This document shows, piece by piece, positions 46,767-54,636 of a stretch of 64,000 nt of DNA. The DNA comes from Desulfamplus sp. GTDB taxonomy: Bacteria; Desulfobacterota; Desulfobacteria; Desulfobacterales; Desulfobacteraceae. Each line of letters starts with the position of its first letter. Positions within the stretch are counted from its first letter, which is position 1. The position numbers were made by a program, and so were the translations under genes. The DNA lies in NCBI GenBank assembly GCA_015232555.1, contig JADFZJ010000007.1, positions 24,731 through 88,730 on the forward strand. The letters are read 5' to 3'. A model generated the notes under the pieces. That model made no database searches. It saw only the letters and a program-made list of their open reading frames with translations, and was not told where the DNA came from.

Positions 46767-46778
46767 AACGGAAAAATA

Positions 46779-48983
46779 ATGGCAGATAAAAAAAATGAAA
46801 AAATACTTGTTGTAGAGAGTCAGAAGAGCATGGGGGAGAGAATCGAAAGATTATTAACTCATGCAGGGTATGAGGTAAGATTGTTAAAATCGTCATATCC
46901 AGCCATTGCCACACTTGAAGGCTCTGCTGCCCTGCCTTTTGCACTTGTGATATCGTCTTACAGAATACCCGGAATGAATGGTGATGATCTGCTTGAACAT
47001 GCCCGCTCTATCGCCCCTGATACCCAAAGGATGCTCTTTGCAGAGACTTCTGACATGGAGATACTGCTTAACGCCATTAACCGAGCGGCTATACACAGTT
47101 GTATTGCTGTACCGTTTGAAGATGAAATGTTTATCTCCGAAGTTTCAAGAAGATGCGAACACTTCAGACAGATTCAGAAACGGGAGAGTTTAAGAAAGCT
47201 GACAGAACATCAGAACCGCCAGATGTATAAAATTGCATTAAGCCTTAAAAGAAAGAGAGAGCAGTTCAAACGGCAGATTGACGACAAACAGAACATAATC
47301 AAGATGTTAATATCTGTTAATCCACCCGAAATAGAGCCACAGATGCAAGCAGATATTCAAATTCAGAATGACTTTATGTTCAATGAATTTAAAAAAGCTG
47401 AGAATTACATCAAGACTTTTCTTGAATATGTGGCATTTGACAATAAACTCCAAATTAATCCCACCAATGCACCATCTGAATATACTCTGACAGAGTCTTA
47501 CAGAGAGCTTGTTGATACTATCATCAATCTATTTTTTGATAATCAAATACCACAAATTAATAAATACAACTCGTTAACCATTGAATCTGACCTTGAGCAT
47601 AGAACTTCAATTTTAAAAACTCCAGCAGAGAGAAGTGACAGCACTATCGTATATTTTTTTAAAAATTTTAACAGCAGCGGAGAGAAATCTTTTGTCAGTA
47701 AAAACAGCCTGTTAGCAGAAAAAGTCCCCGGCAGGGCAGGGCTTTTGGATGTTGATGAGTCAAATAATTTAATACGATTGTCAGAATCACAAGAGCCTCT
47801 TTTCACTACAGGGATAAATACCCGTTTTTCTGATGATAAACTTAAAATATTTGCCACTGCCGATGGTCAGCCTCATCTTGATTTCATGGGTGCTGTATCT
47901 GTCTTTCCTGAACTTACTATCAAAGGAGATTTAAATTATGAGACAGGAGATATCAATTTTAATGGTAACATCACTGTAGATGGAGTTGTAAAGGCTGGAT
48001 GCAGCGTAAAATGTGCAAATCTTACAGCACAGGCAGTTGAAATGGCACAAATCAATATAATTGGTGATCTTAACATCTCATCAGGAATTATTGATGCTGA
48101 TATTGTAAATGTTCAAGGCAATGTGAATGCAAGGTATATTCATAATTCAAGAATCAAGGCTTTGGGAGATATTGTTGTTCAAAAGGAGATTATTGATTCT
48201 GAGCTGTTCACAGCAGGTCAATGTATTAATAAAAACGGACGGATCACTTCATCATTTATCAACGCCAGAAGAGGAGTATCTGCGGGAAAAATTGGCACTG
48301 CAAAATCATCTCCCTCCAAAATTGAAGTTGGAACAGAAGGTATAATTGAGATGATGATTGCTGATTTGGATGAGAGGATTCAAAAAAAATCAGATGAGAT
48401 TAAATCGCTCAAAGGTGAAATATTAAGTTTTGAATCCGAAGAGAATATATTGCATGGTAAAATTTCTGACTCTGTCTCTATTCAGGACAGGGCACAGATA
48501 GATTTGAAAGGAATTGCAAAACAGCTTCCCCAAATAGAGGCATCTGAAGATATTATGGAGGTTCAGCAGATGCTCAAGATGGTCAGCGAACTCCATGAAC
48601 AGATAGAGAGTTCAGAAAAAGTTATTAATGAAGCATTTGAACGTCAGGATATAATTGTTGAACAGACATTGATAAAGCAGCGTAAAATTGATGAGATTGA
48701 GAGTGAAATCAGCAACATCCAGCTTAAGCAGAGGGGATTAAAAGAATTTTCCCTGAGAAGTGAAGCAACGGCAGAGTTAAGCGTCAATCATAATATTATG
48801 GCTGGAACAGTTGTAGCAGGCAGCAAATCTCGGATTCTACTTAAACGTGATTTGGCGGGCTGCAAAATATATGAAGAGAACAGAAAACACTCTTCCCAAC
48901 AAAGTTATAGGAACATTGATAGTGAAAGATTGCGGGAAACTACTGGTGCTGTTTATGAGATGGTGGTTTTGCCGTTTGTTTAG
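46779..48983 (+). CDS. FapA (DUF342) protein with degenerate receiver
   Basis: The 734-residue protein begins with a receiver-like domain (ILVVESQKS...LVISSYRIPGMNG...AVPFEDE). The phosphoacceptor Asp is Ser (ISS for ISD), the acidic pair is reduced and the conserved Lys is absent, so it cannot be phosphorylated in the usual way. A coiled coil (LTEHQNRQMYKIALSLKRKREQFKRQ) leads to a FapA beta-helix (LLAEKVPG; DGQPHLDFMGAVSVFPELTI; GDIVVQKEIIDSELFTAGQC), a second coiled coil and a C-terminal beta segment (MAGTVVAGSKSRILLK). GDIVVQKEIIDS is nearly identical to GDVVVQKEIIDC in the two paralogues. It lacks their MshE-N-like modules. It follows the receiver gene by 12 bp. Confidence 0.87.
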   Translation: MADKKNEKILVVESQKSMGERIERLLTHAGYEVRLLKSSYPAIATLEGSAALPFALVISSYRIPGMNGDDLLEHARSIAPDTQRMLFAETSDMEILLNAINRAAIHSCIAVPFEDEMFISEVSRRCEHFRQIQKRESLRKLTEHQNRQMYKIALSLKRKREQFKRQIDDKQNIIKMLISVNPPEIEPQMQADIQIQNDFMFNEFKKAENYIKTFLEYVAFDNKLQINPTNAPSEYTLTESYRELVDTIINLFFDNQIPQINKYNSLTIESDLEHRTSILKTPAERSDSTIVYFFKNFNSSGEKSFVSKNSLLAEKVPGRAGLLDVDESNNLIRLSESQEPLFTTGINTRFSDDKLKIFATADGQPHLDFMGAVSVFPELTIKGDLNYETGDINFNGNITVDGVVKAGCSVKCANLTAQAVEMAQINIIGDLNISSGIIDADIVNVQGNVNARYIHNSRIKALGDIVVQKEIIDSELFTAGQCINKNGRITSSFINARRGVSAGKIGTAKSSPSKIEVGTEGIIEMMIADLDERIQKKSDEIKSLKGEILSFESEENILHGKISDSVSIQDRAQIDLKGIAKQLPQIEASEDIMEVQQMLKMVSELHEQIESSEKVINEAFERQDIIVEQTLIKQRKIDEIESEISNIQLKQRGLKEFSLRSEATAELSVNHNIMAGTVVAGSKSRILLKRDLAGCKIYEENRKHSSQQSYRNIDSERLRETTGAVYEMVVLPFV

Positions 48984-49043
48984 TGTTATAGTTCTTGAGT
49001 TTCAAAACAGTGGACATTAATAATCTTATAAAGGACAAAACAG

Positions 49044-50096
49044 ATGTTCGGTATAATAAAAGATAGAAAAATAAAATCTGCACTTATAGGCTGTGGGCGT
49101 ATTTCAAAAAACCATTTCGATTCCATTGAAAAACATGCAGATAATATGAAATTAGTTGCAGTGTGCGACACCAGCAGAGCTATACTTTCAGAGATGGAAA
49201 AAAAATATAATGTGGCAGCATATCATAACTATGATGAACTTCTGATTAAATCTGATGCAGATATTATTATTCTTTGTACCCCCAGCGGAATACATCCTGC
49301 CCAGACAATTGCTGCTGCAAAAGCTGGTAAACACGTTATGACAGAAAAACCCATGGCTACACGATGGAAAGATGGTATGGATATGGTTAGAGCGTGTGAT
49401 GAGGCAAGAGTGAGGCTTTTTGTAATTAAACAGAATCGTCGTAATGCCACGTTACAGCTTCTTAAACGTGCTGTAACAGAGAAACGGTTTGGACGCATAT
49501 ATATGGTACATATTAATGTTTTCTGGACTCGCCCTCAATCATACTATGATCAAGGTGGCTGGCGAGGTACCTGGGAGCTTGATGGTGGGGCATTAATGAA
49601 TCAATCTTCCCATTATGTCGATCTGTTGGAGTGGTTGATAGGACCTATTGCTGATGTCCAGGCTATGACTGGAACACTTGCAAGAGATATTGAGGTTGAA
49701 GATACTGGTGTTTTAAATGTCCGTTGGCGTACAGGTGCTCTTGGCTCAATGGCTGTAACCATGCTCGCATATCCAAAAAACTACGAAGGTTCTATAACGA
49801 TTTTAGGTGAAAAAGGTACTGTCAGAATAGGCGGTATGGCTGTTAATGATATTCAGACATGGGAGTTTGATGAAGCAAAAGATTATGATGCTGACATTAA
49901 ATCTGCCAACTACCAGACCACATCTGTTTACGGTTTTGGTCATCCACTTTACTATAAAAATGTAATTGATGTACTTCGTGGTGAGGCTGAACCTGAAACA
50001 GACGGCAGAGAGGGGTTAAAGAGCTTAGAAGTTCTGATTGCAGCATATCTTTCTGCCAGAGATGGTAAAACGGTATCCCTGCCTTTGGAGTATTAA
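49044..50096 (+). CDS. wbpB: Gfo/Idh/MocA dehydrogenase, WbpB/WlbA type (UDP-GlcNAcA 3-dehydrogenase)
   Basis: The 350-residue enzyme has a Rossmann start ([18 protein letters not shown]), the family motif TEKPMATRW with the catalytic Lys, and the characteristic [38 protein letters not shown] of WbpB/WlbA enzymes. Members oxidise C3 of UDP-N-acetylglucosaminuronic acid, coupled to transamination by WbpE, en route to di-N-acetylated mannuronic/glucuronic acid sugars of O-antigens. The acetyltransferase follows with one base between them. The ribosome site AAAGGACA is good. The UDP-GlcNAc 6-dehydrogenase (WbpA) is not in the window. Confidence 0.9.
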   Translation: MFGIIKDRKIKSALIGCGRISKNHFDSIEKHADNMKLVAVCDTSRAILSEMEKKYNVAAYHNYDELLIKSDADIIILCTPSGIHPAQTIAAAKAGKHVMTEKPMATRWKDGMDMVRACDEARVRLFVIKQNRRNATLQLLKRAVTEKRFGRIYMVHINVFWTRPQSYYDQGGWRGTWELDGGALMNQSSHYVDLLEWLIGPIADVQAMTGTLARDIEVEDTGVLNVRWRTGALGSMAVTMLAYPKNYEGSITILGEKGTVRIGGMAVNDIQTWEFDEAKDYDADIKSANYQTTSVYGFGHPLYYKNVIDVLRGEAEPETDGREGLKSLEVLIAAYLSARDGKTVSLPLEY

Positions 50097-50097
50097 A

Positions 50098-50697
50098 ATG
50101 ACTTATCAAACTCATCCTACTGCTATTATAGACTCTGGTGCCCGTATTGGAGAGGAAACCCGTATCTGGCACTGGGTACACATCTCATCAGGTGCATCAA
50201 TTGGTAAGAGCTGCTCATTAGGACAGAATGTTTTTGTTGGAAACAGTGTTGTTATAGGCAATAATGTCAAAATTCAGAATAATGTCTCTGTATATGATAA
50301 TGTGACCTTAGAAGATGACGTATTCTGCGGTCCAAGCATGGTATTTACTAATGTTTATAATCCCCGTTCTGCAATCTCCCGAAAAGATGAGTACCGCAAC
50401 ACCATTGTAAAACAGGGGGCTACACTTGGGGCTAACTGCACTATTGTTTGTGGGGTTACAATTGGTAGATATGCTTTTGTAGCTGCTGGTGCTGTGATTA
50501 ACAGAGACGTGCCTGATTTTGCCCTTATGGCTGGCGTTCCAGCTAAACAGATTGGATGGATGAGCAAGTTTGGCGAACGTCTTGACCTGCCAATTGAGGG
50601 CGATGGCGTGGCAATCTGTCCACATACAGGAGAGCAATATGAACTTGAAAATAGTATATGTAGCTGTGTAGAAAAGGAGAGGAAATCATGCAAATAG
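50098..50697 (+). CDS. wbpD: Left-handed beta-helix N-acetyltransferase, WbpD/WlbB type
   Basis: Start chosen at the ATG at 50098 (199 residues), one base after the wbpB stop; the ORF-track extension overlaps wbpB and lacks homology. It has clear hexapeptide repeats ([26 protein letters not shown]) and the family motif [22 protein letters not shown], in which Asn and His/Arg residues act near the acceptor. It would acetylate the 3-amino group of UDP-GlcNAc(3NH2)A using acetyl-CoA. Its stop overlaps the next gene, a toxin-antitoxin-type antitoxin, by 10 bp. Confidence 0.93.
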   Translation: MTYQTHPTAIIDSGARIGEETRIWHWVHISSGASIGKSCSLGQNVFVGNSVVIGNNVKIQNNVSVYDNVTLEDDVFCGPSMVFTNVYNPRSAISRKDEYRNTIVKQGATLGANCTIVCGVTIGRYAFVAAGAVINRDVPDFALMAGVPAKQIGWMSKFGERLDLPIEGDGVAICPHTGEQYELENSICSCVEKERKSCK

Positions 50698-50933
50698 AAG
50701 CCATTTATGATCAAGGTGAAGTAAAAATTATTACTCCAATAAAATTAAAAAGAGATCATGTAAAGTTTGTTCTGGAAATACCAGATGAGCTTCTTGATAC
50801 AATAATAGAAAATATAGATCCAATGTTAAACGAAATTTACAATATGCTTGGGAATGATTATAAATATGTACCATCAGGTTTGACAGACAATGATATACTA
50901 CTTGATGCCCTTGAGGAGAAATATAGTCGATGA
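50688..50933 (+). CDS. AF2212/DUF104-like antitoxin
   Basis: The 81-residue protein begins [20 protein letters not shown], the short beta-hairpin start shared by antitoxins that precede PIN-domain toxins, and ends with an acidic helix ([15 protein letters not shown]) that would cover a toxin active site. The ATG lies inside the wbpD 3' end (10-bp overlap) and the stop overlaps the following ATG by four bases (ATGA), as in toxin-antitoxin operons. Here the downstream partner is a PIN-aminotransferase fusion rather than a stand-alone toxin. Family assignment is by pattern and is moderately certain. Confidence 0.75.
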   Translation: MQIEAIYDQGEVKIITPIKLKRDHVKFVLEIPDELLDTIIENIDPMLNEIYNMLGNDYKYVPSGLTDNDILLDALEEKYSR

Positions 50934-52501
50934 ATCCCAGTATAGTTATGGATGTTAGTATTGTGCTTGATCTGCTACTGAAACGTCCTCCGGCTGCAAG
51001 TGCAAAAGCAACCCTTTTTTCTCAATTGAAACAGTCAGGTGCCATTTTTTATGTTGCCACCTGTTCGCTTCCGAGTTTAGAGTATATTCATCAAAGGGAA
51101 GTTGCAAGGCTTATTCGGGAAGGTTGTCTGAAAACAGATATATCTGCCCGTATCTTTGCAAAAAAACAACTTGATACTTTTTTTGGACAAGTTCAGATTC
51201 TCTCTTCTCCAGGGTATATCTGGAAAGATATACCACCTGACCATACTGACAGGGAAGATGCAATGATTGGTCTTTCTGCCTCAGCATTACCTGAACCGGT
51301 TTATATTTGGACAAACGATAGAGAGTTTGATCCAGTATCAAAAAATGTTCATGTTATTAATGACATTTATGCAGCAAACCTTTTGTCAAAAAGTGATTCT
51401 GACACTATCTCTTTTATTGATTTGAATCTGCAACAATCTATTATTAGAAATCCTATTGAAAAAAGCATCTTTACAGTACTGCGTCATGGACAATATATCA
51501 TGGGTAAAGAGATAGGTGAGTTGGAAAGCCAGCTTCAAGAATATACTGAGGTAAAACACTGCATAACCTGTTCAAGCGGAACTGATGCCCTGCTCATGGC
51601 TTTGATGGCTCTTGATATTGCCCCTGATGATGAAGTTATTACAGTTCCATATACATGGATATCCACAGCCGAAGTTATAGCTTTACTGCACGCAAAACCT
51701 GTATTTGTAGATATACTGCCCGATACCTTTAATATGGACCCTGAGCGATTAGAATCTGCCATCACACCACGCACCCGAGCTATAATACCTGTTGGAATTT
51801 ACGGGCAGTGTGCAGATATGACACGAATAAATGCAATAGCAAACAGACATAACATTCCAGTTATAGAAGATGCTGCCCAATGTTTTGGTGCTACCCATAA
51901 CGGGAAAAAAGCCTGTAACCAGTCGATAATCGGCTGTACATCCTTTTTCCCAACCAAGCCATTGGGCTGCTATGGCGATGGTGGTGCAATCTTTACCCAT
52001 GATGACACCATAGCTGAAAAGCTGCGTCAAATCCGAATTCACGGTCAGAAGATCAAACATCAGCACCCTTTAATTGGAATTAACGGCAGATTGGATACGC
52101 TTCAGGCTGCCATATTACTTGAAAAATTTCGCATTTTTCCTCAAGAGTGTGAACTGAGAGCAACTGTAGGAAATAGATACAGTGAGCTTCTATCATCAGC
52201 TTATGAAATCAGAACTCCAGTTATTTCAGAGGGTAACACCTCAGTCTATGCACAATATACAATCCTGACTCCTGATAGAGATGAAGTTATAAACAGACTC
52301 AAATCAAACAAAATTCCCTCTGTAGCCTACTACACAGCTCCTTTGCATCTGCAAGGTGCATTTTTATATTTAGGCTATAAATCAGGTGATTTTCCAGTCG
52401 CTGAACAGGTATCAGCTCAATGCTTAAGTCTGCCAATGTCTCCATATCTAACAGAGGCGGAACAGGAGAAAGTTGCAAGTGTTTTTTCTCAAAAGCAATG
52501 A
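50930..52501 (+). CDS. wbpE: PIN-domain toxin fused to WbpE-type PLP aminotransferase
   Basis: The 523-residue protein has two parts. Residues 1-150 are a PIN nuclease domain: first Asp in SIVMDVSIVLDLLLKRPP, Glu in SLPSLEYIHQRE, DREDAMIGLSAS, and TNDREFDP; all four acidic positions are kept. Residues 160-523 are a DegT/DnrJ/EryC1 aminotransferase: HGQYIMGKEIGELE, CSSGTDALLMALMAL, VPYTWISTAEVI, EDAAQCFGATH, and the PLP lysine in SFFPTKPLGCYGDGGA. The enzyme half is closest to WbpE/WlbC, which transfers an amino group to C3 of the UDP-sugar made by WbpB. The junction (YAANLLSKSDSDTISFIDLN) is short and has no stop or internal ribosome site that I can see, so a true fusion is likely. Confidence 0.88.
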   Translation: MNPSIVMDVSIVLDLLLKRPPAASAKATLFSQLKQSGAIFYVATCSLPSLEYIHQREVARLIREGCLKTDISARIFAKKQLDTFFGQVQILSSPGYIWKDIPPDHTDREDAMIGLSASALPEPVYIWTNDREFDPVSKNVHVINDIYAANLLSKSDSDTISFIDLNLQQSIIRNPIEKSIFTVLRHGQYIMGKEIGELESQLQEYTEVKHCITCSSGTDALLMALMALDIAPDDEVITVPYTWISTAEVIALLHAKPVFVDILPDTFNMDPERLESAITPRTRAIIPVGIYGQCADMTRINAIANRHNIPVIEDAAQCFGATHNGKKACNQSIIGCTSFFPTKPLGCYGDGGAIFTHDDTIAEKLRQIRIHGQKIKHQHPLIGINGRLDTLQAAILLEKFRIFPQECELRATVGNRYSELLSSAYEIRTPVISEGNTSVYAQYTILTPDRDEVINRLKSNKIPSVAYYTAPLHLQGAFLYLGYKSGDFPVAEQVSAQCLSLPMSPYLTEAEQEKVASVFSQKQ

Positions 52502-52537
52502 GGTTAGTTTTATCTGTACCAGCAAGGTAAATGAATT

Positions 52538-54445
52538 ATGATAACTCAACTGAGAAACCCTGATTTTTATCTCATCCTAACTATTGATCTCCTGCTTTTT
52601 CTCCTTGCCCATGCTGGTGCCTATGTGATCAGATTTGATCTGATGCTGGCTGGAACGGAATGGACTCATCTTTGGTCTCTGCTGCCTTTGATTATAGTGA
52701 TCAAACTTCTTTGTTTTATAACAACTGGGGTCTATCGGGGCATGTGGAGATATGTAAGTATAAATGATCTGTTTACGATCTTGAAGGCTACTACAGTTTC
52801 ATCTCTTATTTTGGTAACTATGATTCTTGGTATATATAGGTTTGAGGGTTTTTCCCGCGGAATGTTTATGCTGGACTGGTTGTTGACCTTTGTGCTGGTT
52901 GGAGGCTCAAGGATACTTATCAGACAGGGATTTAATTCTGAGTTCTTTAAAAACAGCCGCAATAAAGAATATATATATAAAACCAAACAGATAGAGAAAA
53001 ACGTAATTATTATTGGTGCGGGAGATGCAGGGGAAAAGATACTACGAGAGATCAGGGATAACAGGGCATTAGACTATCGTGTAGTAGGATTTGTTGATGA
53101 TGATGTTAAAAAAATCGGTAAATCCATACATGGTGTAAAAGTTATGGGAAGATTTGATGATCTGCCTGAGATTGCAGAGAAAAAGAAGATTGTAGAGGCA
53201 TTGATAGCCATACCATCTGCAAGCGGGGCACAGAAACTTAGAGTTGTGGATATTTGTAAATCATGCGGACTGCATTTCAAGACACTGCCGGGTATGAGTG
53301 AAATTATTGATGGCAGGGTCAGTATCAAATCACTTCGAGATGTCTGTTATGAGGATCTTTTGGGCAGACCACAAGTGACACTGCAAGGAGAGGCTATAAG
53401 AGGATATCTTGCTCAAAAGGTGGTGTTAGTAACAGGGGCAGGAGGTTCCATAGGTTCTGAATTGTGCAGGAGAATTATCAACTATAAACCTGCCCTGATG
53501 GTTTTAGTAGATGCGTCTGACTCGAATCTGTATGGAATTCAGATGGATATGAAGCATCATGTCAGATATCTTGATTATGTCACGGTTCTTGCAAATGTTA
53601 ATGATCGCAATGTCATGGAATGGACTATGAAAACATACAAGCCTGATGTGATATTTCATGCGGCTGCGTATAAACATGTACCAATGCTGGAGCGTAACCC
53701 TTGGCAGGCTGTCCAGAACAATATTCTTGGGGCACAGACCATGATGGAGCTCTCTGTTAAATATCTTGTAGAGAGGTTTATTTTAGTCTCAACTGACAAG
53801 GCGGTGAGACCAACAAACGTGATGGGAGCCAGTAAGCGTATTTGCGAACGCCTCATGTACTCTTTTATGGGCAACACCACTCGTCTCATGGCTGTACGGT
53901 TTGGCAATGTGGTAGGATCGGCAGGTTCTGTTATACCTCTTTTCCGCAAACAGATTGAAGCTGGCGGACCTGTTACTATAACTCACCCTGAAGTAACCCG
54001 TTTTTTTATGACAATCCCAGAGGCATCACAGCTTATTCTTCAGGCAGGTGCACTTGGAACTGGAGGTGAGGTTTTTATCCTCGAAATGGGTACACCCGTC
54101 AAAATTGCAGATATGGCAAGAGATTTGATAAGACTCTCTGGAAAAGAGCCAGATCGAGATATTGAAATCAGGTTTGACAAACTACGACCAGGGGAAAAAC
54201 TCTATGAGGAGCTTATTACAGAAGGCGAAGGAATTGTGGTTACGTCTCATAAAAAAATTATGGTATTAAAGCCCAATGGATGTTTTGAGAGCTATGGAGA
54301 TCAAAATGGGTACAAGTTCTGGCTTGATGAGAGGCTGTCGGAGCTTTATGCAGCAGCCGAAACTTGTGACGCATGCCTTATAAAAGAAAAACTTAAAGCC
54401 ATTGTTCCTGAATATGACATGCAAGATACAGAATGTGTGTTTTGA
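52538..54445 (+). CDS. WbpM/CapD-like membrane nucleotide-sugar 4,6-dehydratase
   Basis: The 635-residue protein has four N-terminal membrane helices (LILTIDLLLFLLAHAGAYVI; LLPLIIVIKLLCFITTGVY; TVSSLILVTMILGIY; MLDWLLTFVLVGGS). A CoA-binding-like Rossmann module (VIIIGAGDAGEKI) and an extended SDR dehydratase domain follow (VTGAGGSIGSELCRR; catalytic STDKAVRPTNVMGASK, with Met in place of the usual Tyr, as in WbpM/PglF; HPEVTRFFMTIPEASQLI). It makes a UDP-4-keto-6-deoxy-HexNAc used in O-antigen, capsule or glycan assembly. It is 36 bp after the PIN-aminotransferase gene and closes this operon. Confidence 0.93.
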   Translation: MITQLRNPDFYLILTIDLLLFLLAHAGAYVIRFDLMLAGTEWTHLWSLLPLIIVIKLLCFITTGVYRGMWRYVSINDLFTILKATTVSSLILVTMILGIYRFEGFSRGMFMLDWLLTFVLVGGSRILIRQGFNSEFFKNSRNKEYIYKTKQIEKNVIIIGAGDAGEKILREIRDNRALDYRVVGFVDDDVKKIGKSIHGVKVMGRFDDLPEIAEKKKIVEALIAIPSASGAQKLRVVDICKSCGLHFKTLPGMSEIIDGRVSIKSLRDVCYEDLLGRPQVTLQGEAIRGYLAQKVVLVTGAGGSIGSELCRRIINYKPALMVLVDASDSNLYGIQMDMKHHVRYLDYVTVLANVNDRNVMEWTMKTYKPDVIFHAAAYKHVPMLERNPWQAVQNNILGAQTMMELSVKYLVERFILVSTDKAVRPTNVMGASKRICERLMYSFMGNTTRLMAVRFGNVVGSAGSVIPLFRKQIEAGGPVTITHPEVTRFFMTIPEASQLILQAGALGTGGEVFILEMGTPVKIADMARDLIRLSGKEPDRDIEIRFDKLRPGEKLYEELITEGEGIVVTSHKKIMVLKPNGCFESYGDQNGYKFWLDERLSELYAAAETCDACLIKEKLKAIVPEYDMQDTECVF

Positions 54446-54488
54446 TAGTTATTATTCAAACTAAGTGCATTTGCCCTGATGCTTTAAA

Positions 54489-54545
54489 GAACATAAGCAG
54501 CTTTGCTGCAATTATTGTTGGATTGAAAATCCTGAGTATGACAAT
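54489..54545 (+). repeat. Dispersed repeat AACATAAGCAGC family, full copy
   Basis: GAACATAAGCAGCTTTGCTG then CAATTATTGTTGGATTGAAA is nearly identical to 32808-32860. It lies between the polysaccharide operon and the MscS fusion gene. Confidence 0.75.
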
Positions 54546-54636
54546 ACTTGACAAAATATTGCCTATTGTTTAATCAGACAAAAATTCTAAAAAATTAAAC
54601 CCTCTAAAACTCTATAAAATTTTTCAAGGAGTCGTA

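Noticed and set aside
50038-50097. Extended start of the wbpD ORF
   Set aside because: Overlaps the end of wbpB and lacks homology; ATG 50098 begins the family sequence [11 protein letters not shown].
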